A stretch of DNA of 64,000 bases from Streptomyces antibioticus (lineage in GTDB: Bacteria > Actinomycetota > Actinomycetes > Streptomycetales > Streptomycetaceae). The stretch lies in assembly GCF_001514065.1 (NCBI RefSeq), contig NZ_KQ948425.1:364067-428066 (forward strand), in the 5' to 3' direction. Both the position numbers and the translations under genes were made by a program. Shown here one piece after another: positions 17,322 through 25,874 of this stretch; position 1 is the stretch's first letter; every line of letters begins with the position of its first letter. The notes under the pieces were generated by a model. It was given only the letters and a program-made list of their open reading frames with translations, was not told the origin of the DNA and made no database searches.

Positions 17322-18038
17322 TCACGCGAGCCAGTGACAGGGCAGGCGAAGGAGGGCGGCTGCTTCCGAGGCAACGAGGGCAGCGTGGGAAGGAATGCCT
17401 CCCTCGGCCAGGCCGCGGGTCAGGTGCAGGTGGAGCGACTGCAGTGTCGCCATCGTGTTGAACGCCCACGGCGGTACCGGGCCGTGGCCTCCGCCCTCCA
17501 GCGCCTTGGTGACCACGGTCAGCCATCCCGTGGCCTGCTCCGCCGAAAGACCGGGGATGAGCAGGATGCGGCTGATGGCACGGGCCAGACGGGCGTCCTC
17601 CAGCTGGACATACCGATAGTCGGCCGCAGCCGTCATCCGGCGGGCACACAGCTCCAGCAACTCCGCGCGGCGATCCGGCAAGGCTTGCGCGAACGCCGCG
17701 GCCGCGTCGGCACCATGGGCGACGGCGTGCAGCCAGCCCAACGAGTCGTCCCAGCCCCGCGTATCGCGCTCGGTCACATACCAGGCGGTGAACGGGGCGT
17801 ACCAGCGCTCAGCGGCGGCCTTCGGCACGGTGCCGGGCTCGGCCACGGCGCGCGCCAGCACACATCGCAGGACGAGCGGCGCGAACGTTCTCGCCTGGAT
17901 CTCGGGATGGGTAATGCGGTCCGCGGCTGTGTCCCCGAGGTACTCCAGGACCTCATCGAGCCGGCCGTCACCTATCCAGCGTGCGGCGGCGGTGTATGCC
18001 TGATCATCGCGAACCTTCGGGTCGGGGGAGACCAGCAT
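17322..18038 (-). CDS. DUF2785 domain-containing protein
   Basis: 238 residues from ATG 18038. The sequence has the helical-repeat character of DUF2785: SPDPKVRDDQAYTAAARWIGDG at the start, then FTAWYVTERDTRGWDDSLGWLHAVAHGADA and a C-terminal helical stretch. In-frame codons upstream of this ATG (about 18 residues, GFPFPEDVPASRLSDELSA) look like the expected family N-terminus, but they end at an in-frame TAG with no start codon. The gene may therefore have lost its original start or carry an N-terminal frameshift. Function unknown. Confidence 0.78.
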   Translation of the reverse strand: MLVSPDPKVRDDQAYTAAARWIGDGRLDEVLEYLGDTAADRITHPEIQARTFAPLVLRCVLARAVAEPGTVPKAAAERWYAPFTAWYVTERDTRGWDDSLGWLHAVAHGADAAAAFAQALPDRRAELLELCARRMTAAADYRYVQLEDARLARAISRILLIPGLSAEQATGWLTVVTKALEGGGHGPVPPWAFNTMATLQSLHLHLTRGLAEGGIPSHAALVASEAAALLRLPCHWLA

Positions 18039-18229
18039 GGCCGACAGCTCATCGCTGAGCCGGGATGCCGGAACGTCCTCAGGAAAGGGGAAGCCCCGCT
18101 ATTGGTGACCTTTGCGTTTCGCTGCCGGAGGGAAACTGTTCCTCGCAGTTCAGCATCCGTCTCCATCCCATGCGGCGTTCATCAGGGGCAGGTGCACCCC
18201 CCGGTACCGGGCGCGGGCAGACTACGCAC

Positions 18230-18613
18230 ATGCAGCTCCCCGCCGAAGCCGTAGCCACCGCTGTGTTGCTGGAGGTCGTAAGGATCTCCGAACTCCCGAC
18301 AAAGCGGGGTGCCCCGTATCCCGGCAGGGTGGGCACGCACTGGATCGGGAGCGAGGCAGCCGACGTCCTAGCCTTGATTCAGACCTTGCCAGGCAGCGAG
18401 CAGCATCGCTGTGGCTTCTCTCCGGGTTGGAGCATCCGGGCGTACACAGACGCTCTCGACCTCGCGCTGTTCGAGGCGGCGTTCTGCTTCAGCTGCCATG
18501 AAGTCCGCATGCATGGAACCGCTGTGCCAGGCGCACTGGCCACGCAGTTCTTCGACGCGGGTGCCCCGCAGGCGCACGCCCTCCTGGCCCTCTTCCGCGA
18601 GGCAGCCCCGTAG
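18230..18613 (+). CDS. hypothetical protein with central Cys pair
   Basis: 127 residues from ATG 18230; the ribosome site is weak. The protein has a predicted helical start (LPAEAVATAVLLEVVRISEL), a GWSIRAYTDA segment, and FEAAFCFSCHEVRMHG with two cysteines two residues apart, then a helical C-terminus. Similar Streptomyces hypotheticals share the 'F-C-F-x-C' core. A metal or redox role is possible, but no family assignment is made. It is convergent with the subtilase gene and separated from it by a strong terminator. Confidence 0.6.
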   Translation: MQLPAEAVATAVLLEVVRISELPTKRGAPYPGRVGTHWIGSEAADVLALIQTLPGSEQHRCGFSPGWSIRAYTDALDLALFEAAFCFSCHEVRMHGTAVPGALATQFFDAGAPQAHALLALFREAAP

Positions 18614-18732
18614 TCGGTCGGCCCCAGTCACAGGACATGAAACGGTGACCTGCGAAGTCCGGGACTAGACGGGGAACTTCACGTCGGTGAGTTCCTCTGA
18701 CAGGCGAGGGTGGAGTCCAGAACGTGAGCAAG

Positions 18733-18769
18733 CCGGTGGGGCGGGAGCCGTTCGGTCCCGCCCCACCGG
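18733..18769. terminator. strong bidirectional hairpin terminator
   Basis: A perfect 14-base-pair stem (CCGGTGGGGCGGGA with TCCCGCCCCACCGG) and a 9-base loop, located between convergent genes. Confidence 0.88.
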
Positions 18770-18805
18770 TCACTCGGGTAGCCGTGGCCCCCGGGGGTTA
18801 CCGCG

Positions 18806-21800
18806 TCACTGCCAGGAGTCCTGGGTCGTGGACACCAACTGGCCAGGAATCAGCTGCCCCTTGGTGCGCAACTCGGTGTACGCCCAGTACTCGAGGCCCT
18901 GCTTCAGCGGAGCGTCCGGCCGCAGTTTGTACGGCGGTGTCGTGCCGCGCTCCACTGCGGTCGGCAGTTCCAGCGTGGCCGGCCTGTAGTGGCCGTCACG
19001 GCTGAGGATGACGTGGCCCAGCCGGTAGTCGAGGACCGGGCCGCCGGCGTCCTGCGCGAAGACATACGCCGTGTACGTGCCCGATTCCGGCAGGAAAGCC
19101 CAGGCCCGCTCGGAGCTGCTCCAGCTGGCGGCGCTCCGGTAGACCAGCCTGTCGCCCTTGAACAACCAGAGGTCGAGGTTGGCGTCCGGGGCGTCGGTCT
19201 CGGCCCGCACGACGATTCCGGCGCTGCCCGCCGGCACCTTGAAGGAGTGCGCCCGCACCCCGAGGCCCTTCCGGTCGAAGACCCCACCGTGGACCCCGGT
19301 CGGCATCGAGTACGACTCCCACCGGAAGGGGACGTAACCGGTCGACCGGCCGGAGACCGGGCCGGTGAAGCCGGGCTCGAACATGCCGTAGGCGCCGTCG
19401 GCGAGCCGGCCGAACTCCTCCAGATTGTCGTCGTACTGCCGGGGCGAGATGCCCCACGGTCGCGCAGCCACCGGAATCCGCACCTGATGGGCGGTGCTGC
19501 GCCAGGTGATCGCGCCGGTGACGTAGCGGTCCCATGGTGCGCTGCCGCGCCGCAGGGTGATGGTGACCGAGGCGGTCTTGCCCGGTGCCACCGTCACCAC
19601 CGCTGGTGAGACGCTGACTTGCATGCCCTCCAGGCCGCTGGTCGAGGCACGGTACGTCTCCCGCTTGCTGCCGACGTTGGTCAGCTTGCGGGTCAACACG
19701 ACCGGCTTGGTCCCGTCGTACTCGCGCAGCGCGATCGACGGCAGGTTCAGCTCGCGACCGTCGGGCTGAACCTCCTCGCTGAAGGCGATCAGGCTTTTGA
19801 CGTCCGGCTCGATGACGAGCCCGGGATCGGCGGCCCGCTTCAGCGACGACAGCCCGCTGCCCTGGGCCAGGGGACTGGTGTTGGCCATGGTGTCAGCGGT
19901 GGTGTGGAGCGCGGAGGCGATCGCGCCGGGCGTCCAGTCGGGATGCTCGGCCCGCAGGATCGCGGCCTCACCGGCCACGTGCGGGGCCGCCATCGACGTA
20001 CCTGAGTACGCGTCGTACTGCCGGCCGAAGTTCCCCGGCGGGGAGACGGCCGCGATGATGTCGCTGCCGGGCGCGACCAGATCGGGCTTCATGAGCCCGG
20101 AGTGGTTCTTGTCCGGCCCCGTCGAGGAGTAGTCCGCAACGCTCGGCACTTTGGAGCCGTTGCTGCTGGAGGTCAGTCGTGCGGTGGCGTCGGCCGGATG
20201 CCTCATCAGGTAGTTGAAGAGCTGACCGGCCTGTTCCCTGGTGTTCAGGTAGAGCAGCGGGAAGTCGTACACGCTGTTGACCCTGAAGTTGCCGTCCGGG
20301 GCGAAGAGGACCATGGCCGCGGCGCCCTTGGCTCTGAGCTCGTTCACCGCGTCGTAGGGGTTGTCGAGGGCGCAGGCGACCACCTTACCCTTCACCTTCA
20401 CCGGGTCCAGGCTGCCGGGCAAGCAGTAGGCCGAGCCCTCCTCCAGCGTGCCGGCCTGCTCGCCGAAGACCAGCGGCAGGGCTCGGCCGCCGGGGAGCGC
20501 GTCCAGCGTGGCGCCGGTGAGCGACGTACCGTCACCCAGCCGGATCGTTCCCGCGTTGGCCTTGGTCACCGCCGCGCCGACCGTGGTGACCCATGGCTGG
20601 GTGTTGCTGACCGCGCTGCTGAAGCCGGTGTTGCCGGCCGCGGCCGTGACGAAGACTCCGGCGACCGTGGCGTTGAGGAAGGCGTTGCCGATGGGCGTGT
20701 TGGGCTCGGCGTCCCCCATCAGGGTCCCGATCGAGTAGTTCAGCACCTGTACGCCGTCGGCGACCGCCGCGTCGATGCCCGCGATGATGTCGGCGTCGTA
20801 CCCCATGCCGCCCCACAGGACCTTGTAGACGGCGATCTGCGCGTCCGGGGCCACACCGGCGATCGAACCGAAGTTCCGCCCCGCGATGGTGACGTCGTCG
20901 ACGGGCAGGCCGGCGGCGGTGGACGCCGTGTGCGAACCGTGCCCGCCCATGTCCCGGGGGGAGAGCACCTCGCCCTCGGGCAGCTCGCCATGGGCCGCGA
21001 GGAACGTGTCGGCGAAGTAACGGGCGCCGACTATTTTGCCGTTGCAGTGCTCGGCGACGAACCTGTCGCCGGTCTGGCACGTGCCGTGCCAGCCCGCCGG
21101 GGCGGACATCTTCCGGGCGAACGACGGGCTTTCCGGCCAGATGCCGGTGTCCAGGACGCCGATCACCATCCCTGCGCCGGTGCTTCGGCCCGGCTTCCGC
21201 GCGGCGGACTCCGGTGCACTGGTCGCCCGGGCGCCGGTTGCCGATGCCGCGGCCATGCCTGTCTCGGCTGTTCTGGCTGCGCCTGCCGCTGTGCCAGTCA
21301 CTGTGCCGGTCGCTGTGCCAGTCACTGTGCCGGTCGTCGACTGCGGCTTCGTGTCACCAAGGGACGCCTGGCTGAGGCTGACCATCCGGGACTCAGTGAC
21401 CGACCGGACCCGCTTGTCCGCCTTCAGTGCCTTGACCTGAGCGGAAGTCAGCGTGGCGGAGAACCCGTTGAAGGCCGTGGTGTACACCTCGTTGACCGTA
21501 ACGCCGGCTGCCTTGGCCACGGCCGTCCGCCGGGTGCCCAGGTGCTTCCGGTACGCCTTCGCCGCTCCCGACTGCGGTTCCAACTGCTCCCCCGGTGCCG
21601 GGCGGGTCCGGGCCAGCCCCGAGACCTTGCCCGCGTACGTCGTCACCGGATCCTCGGCGAGCTCCACGATGTACGGAGTGCGGCCGGCGGGCGTCTGCTT
21701 CTGCTCTGCCTCGGACTTACCGGTCCGGCCCGGTCTTAACCGGCCGGCGCCCCCGGTCAGATCGACCCGATCTCCTTCGGGTCGCAGGCCGGAGCTGACA

Positions 21801-21940
21801 CCGCTGCCTGCTGGAGGGTCCGGCTCGGCGGGTGCCGCCGTTGCCGTACCCCGGGTGGCGACCGTGCCGCCGCCGGCCAGGACGAGGGCCAGCAAGGGTA
21901 TCGCCAGCCTCCGTCGCAGGATTCGTGTGCTCGTAGCCAC
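18806..21940 (-). CDS. large secreted S8 (subtilisin-like) serine peptidase
   Basis: 1044 residues; GTG start with AAGGAG just upstream. A signal peptide (RRRLAIPLLALVLAGGG, cleavage near ATAAPA) and an I9-type propeptide (TPYIVELAEDPVTTYAG to VRSVTESRM, about residues 88-185) come first. A low-complexity Thr/Gly/Ala linker follows. The S8 domain has Asp in GVLDTGIWPESPSF, His in GGHGSHTAST, oxyanion Asn in AAAGNTG, and Ser in SGTSMAAPHVAG. An inserted PA-type domain lies between His and Ser (about GKVVACALDNPYDAVNELRAKGAAAMVLF), as in cucumisin-like subtilases. Fn3-like and beta-rich C-terminal domains complete it. It is probably an extracellular scavenging protease. A CebR-type operator precedes the gene. 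Confidence 0.93.
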   Translation of the reverse strand: MATSTRILRRRLAIPLLALVLAGGGTVATRGTATAAPAEPDPPAGSGVSSGLRPEGDRVDLTGGAGRLRPGRTGKSEAEQKQTPAGRTPYIVELAEDPVTTYAGKVSGLARTRPAPGEQLEPQSGAAKAYRKHLGTRRTAVAKAAGVTVNEVYTTAFNGFSATLTSAQVKALKADKRVRSVTESRMVSLSQASLGDTKPQSTTGTVTGTATGTVTGTAAGAARTAETGMAAASATGARATSAPESAARKPGRSTGAGMVIGVLDTGIWPESPSFARKMSAPAGWHGTCQTGDRFVAEHCNGKIVGARYFADTFLAAHGELPEGEVLSPRDMGGHGSHTASTAAGLPVDDVTIAGRNFGSIAGVAPDAQIAVYKVLWGGMGYDADIIAGIDAAVADGVQVLNYSIGTLMGDAEPNTPIGNAFLNATVAGVFVTAAAGNTGFSSAVSNTQPWVTTVGAAVTKANAGTIRLGDGTSLTGATLDALPGGRALPLVFGEQAGTLEEGSAYCLPGSLDPVKVKGKVVACALDNPYDAVNELRAKGAAAMVLFAPDGNFRVNSVYDFPLLYLNTREQAGQLFNYLMRHPADATARLTSSSNGSKVPSVADYSSTGPDKNHSGLMKPDLVAPGSDIIAAVSPPGNFGRQYDAYSGTSMAAPHVAGEAAILRAEHPDWTPGAIASALHTTADTMANTSPLAQGSGLSSLKRAADPGLVIEPDVKSLIAFSEEVQPDGRELNLPSIALREYDGTKPVVLTRKLTNVGSKRETYRASTSGLEGMQVSVSPAVVTVAPGKTASVTITLRRGSAPWDRYVTGAITWRSTAHQVRIPVAARPWGISPRQYDDNLEEFGRLADGAYGMFEPGFTGPVSGRSTGYVPFRWESYSMPTGVHGGVFDRKGLGVRAHSFKVPAGSAGIVVRAETDAPDANLDLWLFKGDRLVYRSAASWSSSERAWAFLPESGTYTAYVFAQDAGGPVLDYRLGHVILSRDGHYRPATLELPTAVERGTTPPYKLRPDAPLKQGLEYWAYTELRTKGQLIPGQLVSTTQDSWQ
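21291..21338 (-). repeat. 24-base tandem repeat inside the peptidase linker
   Basis: Two 24-base units, each made of two related 12-base units (GTGCCAGTCACT and GTGCCGGTCGCT/GTC). They encode a TVTGTATG-like linker between propeptide and catalytic domain. The repeat is probably length-variable between strains. Confidence 0.8.
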
Positions 21941-21961
21941 GAGACTCCTTCCAGTAACTTT

Positions 21962-21983
21962 CTCATGGGAGCGCTCCCATGAG
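21962..21983. promoter_or_regulatory. CebR/LacI-type operator upstream of S8 peptidase
   Basis: A perfect 22-base palindrome. Its central 14 bases, TGGGAGCGCTCCCA (21966-21979), are identical to the CebR binding-site consensus of streptomycetes. It lies 22-43 bases before the peptidase start, overlapping the expected promoter or leader. Confidence 0.85.
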
Positions 21984-22272
21984 CGCCTGCACTCCCTCCC
22001 GGGACGTAGGAGGGGAGCGCGGTCCTACCTAACGTGACGTCAGTTAATAGGAGGTTCACAGGTTGTTACTGATGTCCGCGGGGTCACGGAGGCTGCGCCT
22101 TTGCCGGCGAGGCCCGGCCCGCGTCGCGCCGGCACGCAAGGCGTTGACCAACGCCAACTCACGTGCGGCACCGATACGTTCATGGCGACCCGCGACCTCA
22201 ATACGCGTAAATACGTGTAGCGCCAGATACGGGCGCCTAGTTACGGGCGGCGCTCCTGAAGTTCCCGGCGAT
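21984..22272. other. intergenic region without supported gene
   Basis: About 290 bases between the divergent-facing operator and the end of the M56 gene. A minus-strand frame from 22056 (ending DPADISNNL) is open and has no start or match I recognise. I treat it as non-coding or debris. Confidence 0.35.
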
Positions 22273-23247
22273 CTAGTCCTCGAAGCAGAAGTCGGGCTCG
22301 CGCCGATGTTCGCCGACCGACGGTGCCGTCGCCGTGGCGGCATACGCGGCGCACTGCGCGCTGTCCACCATCTGATCGCTGTCGGATGCGGCGTTGACGA
22401 GGCTGGCGCAGCACGCGGCGAGCAGGAGGCCGCCGGCGACCAGGGGCAGGGTCCGGCGCGGCGGCGGCGGGGCCAGCAGGGCCCGCACTCGTTGCGGCAC
22501 CGCCCCGCCGGTCGCGGCCAGTGCGGCCGGGATTGAGGCACCGGCGGATGCCAGCGCGGCGCGCCCGACGGCGTGCGCGACGATCTTTCGGTCGCCGACG
22601 CGCTGCGCGGCCTCCTCGTCGGCCCAGCGTTCCAGGACGAAGCCGCCCGCGACGGCCAGGGGCCGCAGCAGGGGGTTCAAGGCCGCCGTGAGCCGCCACA
22701 GGATCTGGAAGAGGTGATGGCGGCAGCGCAGGTGAGCCCGCTCGTGTGCGAGGAGGGCCTCGCGCTCGCGGTCGGTGAGGCGGCGCAGCATTCCCCGGGA
22801 GACCACGATCCGGCCCGGCGACCCTGGCAACGCGAAGGCCGTCGGGGCGTCGTCGTCGAGCACGACCAGTTCGCTCTCCTGCGGCAGTCGGGCGCGCTCC
22901 CGCCGCGCCTGGACGAGGAGGCGGGCCTGCTTCCCCGCGGCCAGGCCCAGCGAGACGACGCCGGCGGCCAGCACGAGGGCACTGCCTGCCGCGACGACGA
23001 GGGAGACCGGGTCCTCGGCCTGCAGGGCGGACACGGACCAGCGGCCCCTCTCCGCGACTTCCGGAATCTGTGCCACGCCGGTGAAGGCGAGCAAGGAGAG
23101 GGCCCCCGCCCAGCCGATCGCGGTCACGAGCGCGGCGCAGGCCAGGGCCCAGGCAGCGCGGCGTGGGGGCAGCACGTGCGCCAGTCGGGGCGCGAGCACC
23201 GCGAGCACGGCCGTGACTGCGAAGGGGACGTAGACACTGATCAGCAC
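22273..23247 (-). CDS. M56 family (BlaR1-like) membrane metallopeptidase
   Basis: 324 residues; GTG start three bases after the BlaI stop. The N-terminal half has membrane spans (about residues 4-24, 33-57 and 80-102). The zinc-peptidase motif HERAH in LLAHERAHLRCRHH lies near residue 166, and a third-ligand Glu is probable in VLERWADEEAAQRVGD. A final span (LPLVAGGLLLAACCASLV) is followed by a short external tail with two cysteines. Unlike BlaR1 and MecR1 there is no penicillin-binding sensor domain, so the inducer is not necessarily a beta-lactam. It presumably cleaves or inactivates the co-encoded BlaI. Confidence 0.88.
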   Translation of the reverse strand: MLISVYVPFAVTAVLAVLAPRLAHVLPPRRAAWALACAALVTAIGWAGALSLLAFTGVAQIPEVAERGRWSVSALQAEDPVSLVVAAGSALVLAAGVVSLGLAAGKQARLLVQARRERARLPQESELVVLDDDAPTAFALPGSPGRIVVSRGMLRRLTDREREALLAHERAHLRCRHHLFQILWRLTAALNPLLRPLAVAGGFVLERWADEEAAQRVGDRKIVAHAVGRAALASAGASIPAALAATGGAVPQRVRALLAPPPPRRTLPLVAGGLLLAACCASLVNAASDSDQMVDSAQCAAYAATATAPSVGEHRREPDFCFED

Positions 23248-23250
23248 GGT

Positions 23251-23676
23251 TCACGCCCCCTCTGTCGGGCGATCATCTCCGGTGCGGGCGTCGTGCCCGG
23301 TCAGGAGCTGATGCAGCACGTGCTCGTCCTGCTCGGACAGTTCCGAGACGAAGCGGGCCAGGACCGCCTCGCGGTCGGAACCGCCGTCGAGCAGCGACCG
23401 CATGCGCTGGGCGGTGTGCGACGCCTCGTCCCGTACCGGCGCGTACGCGTAGCCGCGGCCCTCGCGGTGCCGGACGAGCATCTTCTTGTCGTACAGCCGG
23501 GACAGGATGGTCAGGACGGTCGTGTAGGCCAGGTCGCCCGGCAGCGCCTCACGGACCTGGCCGGCGGTCAGGGGGCCGTCGGCGGCCCAGAGCGCGGCGA
23601 GCACGTCGCTCTCCAGTTGGCCGCGGGCCCGCCTGCCGGACGCCTCGCGGGCGCCGCCGTCCCCTCGCTCCTGCAC
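23251..23676 (-). CDS. BlaI/MecI/CopY family repressor
   Basis: 141 residues from GTG 23676, chosen because GGAGG lies seven bases upstream; a longer frame reaches 23706. The winged-helix region is clear: RARGQLESDVLAALWAADGPLTAGQVREAL, then LAYTTVLTILSRLYDKKMLVRHREGRGYAYAP. A C-terminal dimerisation region (AVLARFVSELSEQDEHVLHQLL) completes it. Three copies of CTAC-N5-GTAG lie in the adjacent divergent intergenic region, so it probably represses both its own operon and the rightward DedA/PAP2 operon. Confidence 0.93.
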   Translation of the reverse strand: MQERGDGGAREASGRRARGQLESDVLAALWAADGPLTAGQVREALPGDLAYTTVLTILSRLYDKKMLVRHREGRGYAYAPVRDEASHTAQRMRSLLDGGSDREAVLARFVSELSEQDEHVLHQLLTGHDARTGDDRPTEGA

Positions 23677-23724
23677 CGGATGCCTCCGTTCACCGACCGT
23701 CCGCACAGCCTACCCGGCCACTTC

Positions 23725-23825
23725 CTACTAGTTGTAGGAGGTATGCTCCGAGCTTCGAATCACGAACTACTACAACTCGTAGACGTCACAGCCGTCATCC
23801 ACGGAGCATCTACTACATCTTGTAG
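23725..23825. promoter_or_regulatory. three BlaI-type operator boxes (CTAC-N5-GTAG)
   Basis: CTACTAGTTGTAG at 23725-23737, CTACAACTCGTAG at 23770-23782 and CTACATCTTGTAG at 23813-23825. The spacing is about 44 bases centre to centre. The first is nearest the repressor gene; the other two lead into the DedA gene. Confidence 0.85.
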
Positions 23826-23875
23826 ATGTAGGCTCGGTGAGAGCCGCAATCAGCTGCCGGAAAGGCCTCCCCGCC

Positions 23876-24544
23876 ATGCCCCCACCGATCCATCCGGCCT
23901 CACAGCTGGCCGTGAACGTGCTGGACGCGCATTCGCTGCTGGCGGCGTTCGGCGTGCTGGGCGTCGGAGTGGTGATGTTCGCCGAGACCGGGCTGCTGGT
24001 CGGGTTCTTCCTGCCGGGCGACTCGCTGCTCTTCACTGCCGGTCTGCTGTGCACGGGCTCGGCGGAGTCGAGGGTGCACCTGTCGCTGGGACCGCTCCTG
24101 GTCGCGGCGGGGGCCGGCGCCCTGGCGGGGGCGCAGTGCGGCTATCTGCTCGGCCGGAAGGCGGGTGGAGCACTGCTGGCCCGTAGCCGTTCGCCGCGTC
24201 TGCACCAGGGGGCGAAACGCGCCGAGGAACTGCTGGAGCGATACGGCCATGCGAAGGCGATCACGCTGGCCCGGTTCGTGCCGGTGGTGCGGACCGTGCT
24301 CAATCCGATGGCCGGCGCGCTGGGGGTTCCGGTGCGCACGTTCACTTTGTGGCAGATCGTCGGCGGCCTCGTGTGGAGCCTCGGGCTCGCCCTCGCGGGA
24401 TACGCGCTCGGCTCGTCGATCCCGAACGTCGACCGTTACCTGCTCCCGCTGGTGGCGTTGATCGTTCTCGTGTCGCTGATCCCCCTGGCCGCCGAGGTCT
24501 ACAGGGCGCGGCGGGACGGCCGGCCGGAGGGGGGACGCAAATGA
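23876..24544 (+). CDS. DedA family membrane protein
   Basis: 222 residues from ATG 23876 with GAAAGG upstream; an in-frame GTG at 23837 is possible. DedA marks are present: MFAETGLLVGFFLPGDSLLFTAGLL (re-entrant loop) near residues 35-60, GYLLGRKAGG, and ARFVPVVRTVLNPMAGALGVP with the conserved FxPxxR. Members of this family have been shown to return undecaprenyl phosphate across the membrane in other bacteria. The next two genes encode PAP2 phosphatases overlapping by four bases each, so the operon looks like a lipid-carrier recycling unit under BlaI control. Confidence 0.92.
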   Translation: MPPPIHPASQLAVNVLDAHSLLAAFGVLGVGVVMFAETGLLVGFFLPGDSLLFTAGLLCTGSAESRVHLSLGPLLVAAGAGALAGAQCGYLLGRKAGGALLARSRSPRLHQGAKRAEELLERYGHAKAITLARFVPVVRTVLNPMAGALGVPVRTFTLWQIVGGLVWSLGLALAGYALGSSIPNVDRYLLPLVALIVLVSLIPLAAEVYRARRDGRPEGGRK

Positions 24545-25146
24545 TCACGGCTTTCGGCGGGTCGTCCGTCGACGGCACCGCGTATCTGGACGTGGTGGCT
24601 GTGGCCCAGCATGCGCCGACCTGGCTCGACGCAGCGGTGTCGTTCTGGTCGACGTACGGGCTCGCGGTGTTCCCCCTGCTCGCGGTCCTGGGCTGGTGGC
24701 TCGCTCGACGAGGTGGGGATGCAGCTGCGGTGCGGGCGCTGGCCGTACCGGTGGTCGCGGTCGTCGCATATGGCGTGGATGCCCTGACGAAGCTGGCGGT
24801 GCGCGAGGACCGACCGTGTCAGAGCCTTCGGGTGAAGACCCTGGAGACGTGTCCGGCGCCCGGCGACTGGTCCTTCCCCAGCAACCACGCGGCGATCGCC
24901 GCAGCCGCCGCCGTAGCACTGCTCTTCGTCTCGCGTCGGCTGGGGGCGGTCGCGGCCGTGGCGGCTCTGGCGATGGCGGTCTCGCGGGTGTGGGTCGGCG
25001 TGCACTATCCGCACGATGTCCTGGCAGGCGTGCTGGTCGGTGCCCTCGTCGCGGTGACGGCGATGCTCGCGCTGCGACGGTGGTCGCGATCGCTGGCCCG
25101 GTGGATCGGCTCCGGCCGCCTGGGCCGGCTGCTGAGCGCCACATGA
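24541..25146 (+). CDS. PAP2-superfamily membrane phosphatase, copy 1
   Basis: 201 residues; ATG overlaps the DedA stop (ATGA). The three-part PAP2 signature is visible: KLAVREDRPC (KxxxxxxRP) near residue 82, PSNHAA (PSGH-like, with Asn instead of Gly) near 110, and SRVWVGVHYPHD (SRxxxxxHxxxD) near 147. Several hydrophobic spans surround them. Related enzymes dephosphorylate undecaprenyl pyrophosphate or phosphatidate on the outer face. It is co-transcribed with DedA and a second PAP2 protein. Confidence 0.9.
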   Translation: MITAFGGSSVDGTAYLDVVAVAQHAPTWLDAAVSFWSTYGLAVFPLLAVLGWWLARRGGDAAAVRALAVPVVAVVAYGVDALTKLAVREDRPCQSLRVKTLETCPAPGDWSFPSNHAAIAAAAAVALLFVSRRLGAVAAVAALAMAVSRVWVGVHYPHDVLAGVLVGALVAVTAMLALRRWSRSLARWIGSGRLGRLLSAT

Positions 25147-25874
25147 ATCGGCGCGACGCCGCCGACCTGGCCGGGACGGTCGGCCTGGGCGCCTGGGCGG
25201 CATTCGGCGTCCTCACGATGGTGGTGATCAGCCGGAACGGCGCACCACTGTGGTCGGACGACGCTTTCCTGAGATGGTCGCTCGGCCATCGGCCGGACGT
25301 CGCCAGGGCTCTGGCCCGAGGGGTCACTGACACCGGCAGCGGTGTCGTCCCTTACGTCCTCGCCGTGTTGGCCGGCATGGTCGCGGGACGGACCGTGCGG
25401 CGACGGATGGGGGCCGCCGCACTGGGCCTTGCCTGTCTGGGCATCGGTCAGGCGCTGCGCTACGGGGTGATGGAAGCCGTCCAACGGCCGCGTCCCGCCC
25501 CTGCCGACTGGGCGGCGTCCGCGGACGGTTGGGCGTTCCCCTCGGGACACAGCACCACGGCGGCCCTCACGGCCGGGCTGCTGATCGTCGCGGTCTCCCT
25601 GCGCGCCCCGCGCGGCGCCACCCCGCTCCGGGTCGTCATCGGGTGCTGGGGCGTGCTGGTGGGCCTGTCCCGGGTCTATCTCGGCGTGCACTGGTTCACC
25701 GACGTCATCGGCGGCTGGCTGTTCGCCACCGGATGGCTCGGAGTGTGCCTGTATGTGATGACCCGGTGGCTGCCCGCCTCGTTCGTCTCCGGTACGCCCC
25801 ATGCGCCGGACAGCCCGACGGAGGGCCACGCACCACAAGATCCTCATCGTCGAGGACGACCACGCCCTGCGTGA
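25143..25874 (+). CDS. PAP2-superfamily membrane phosphatase, copy 2
   Basis: 243 residues; ATG overlaps the preceding stop (ATGA). PAP2 motifs are VMEAVQRPRP near residue 118, FPSGHSTTA near 136 and SRVYLGVHWFTD near 179. Membrane spans precede and separate them. The last 25 or so residues (after VMTRWLPASFVSG) are hydrophilic and Arg/Pro-rich. They overlap, in another frame, a sequence that reads as the N-terminus of a response regulator, so this tail may not be original. The enzyme probably acts with DedA and copy 1 on a lipid pyrophosphate. Confidence 0.9.
   Translation: MNRRDAADLAGTVGLGAWAAFGVLTMVVISRNGAPLWSDDAFLRWSLGHRPDVARALARGVTDTGSGVVPYVLAVLAGMVAGRTVRRRMGAAALGLACLGIGQALRYGVMEAVQRPRPAPADWAASADGWAFPSGHSTTAALTAGLLIVAVSLRAPRGATPLRVVIGCWGVLVGLSRVYLGVHWFTDVIGGWLFATGWLGVCLYVMTRWLPASFVSGTPHAPDSPTEGHAPQDPHRRGRPRPA

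Noticed and set aside
22056-22541. Minus-strand frame ending in DPADISNNL
   Set aside because: It overlaps the M56 gene in another frame, has no ribosome site, and its composition is Arg/Ala noise apart from a short tail.
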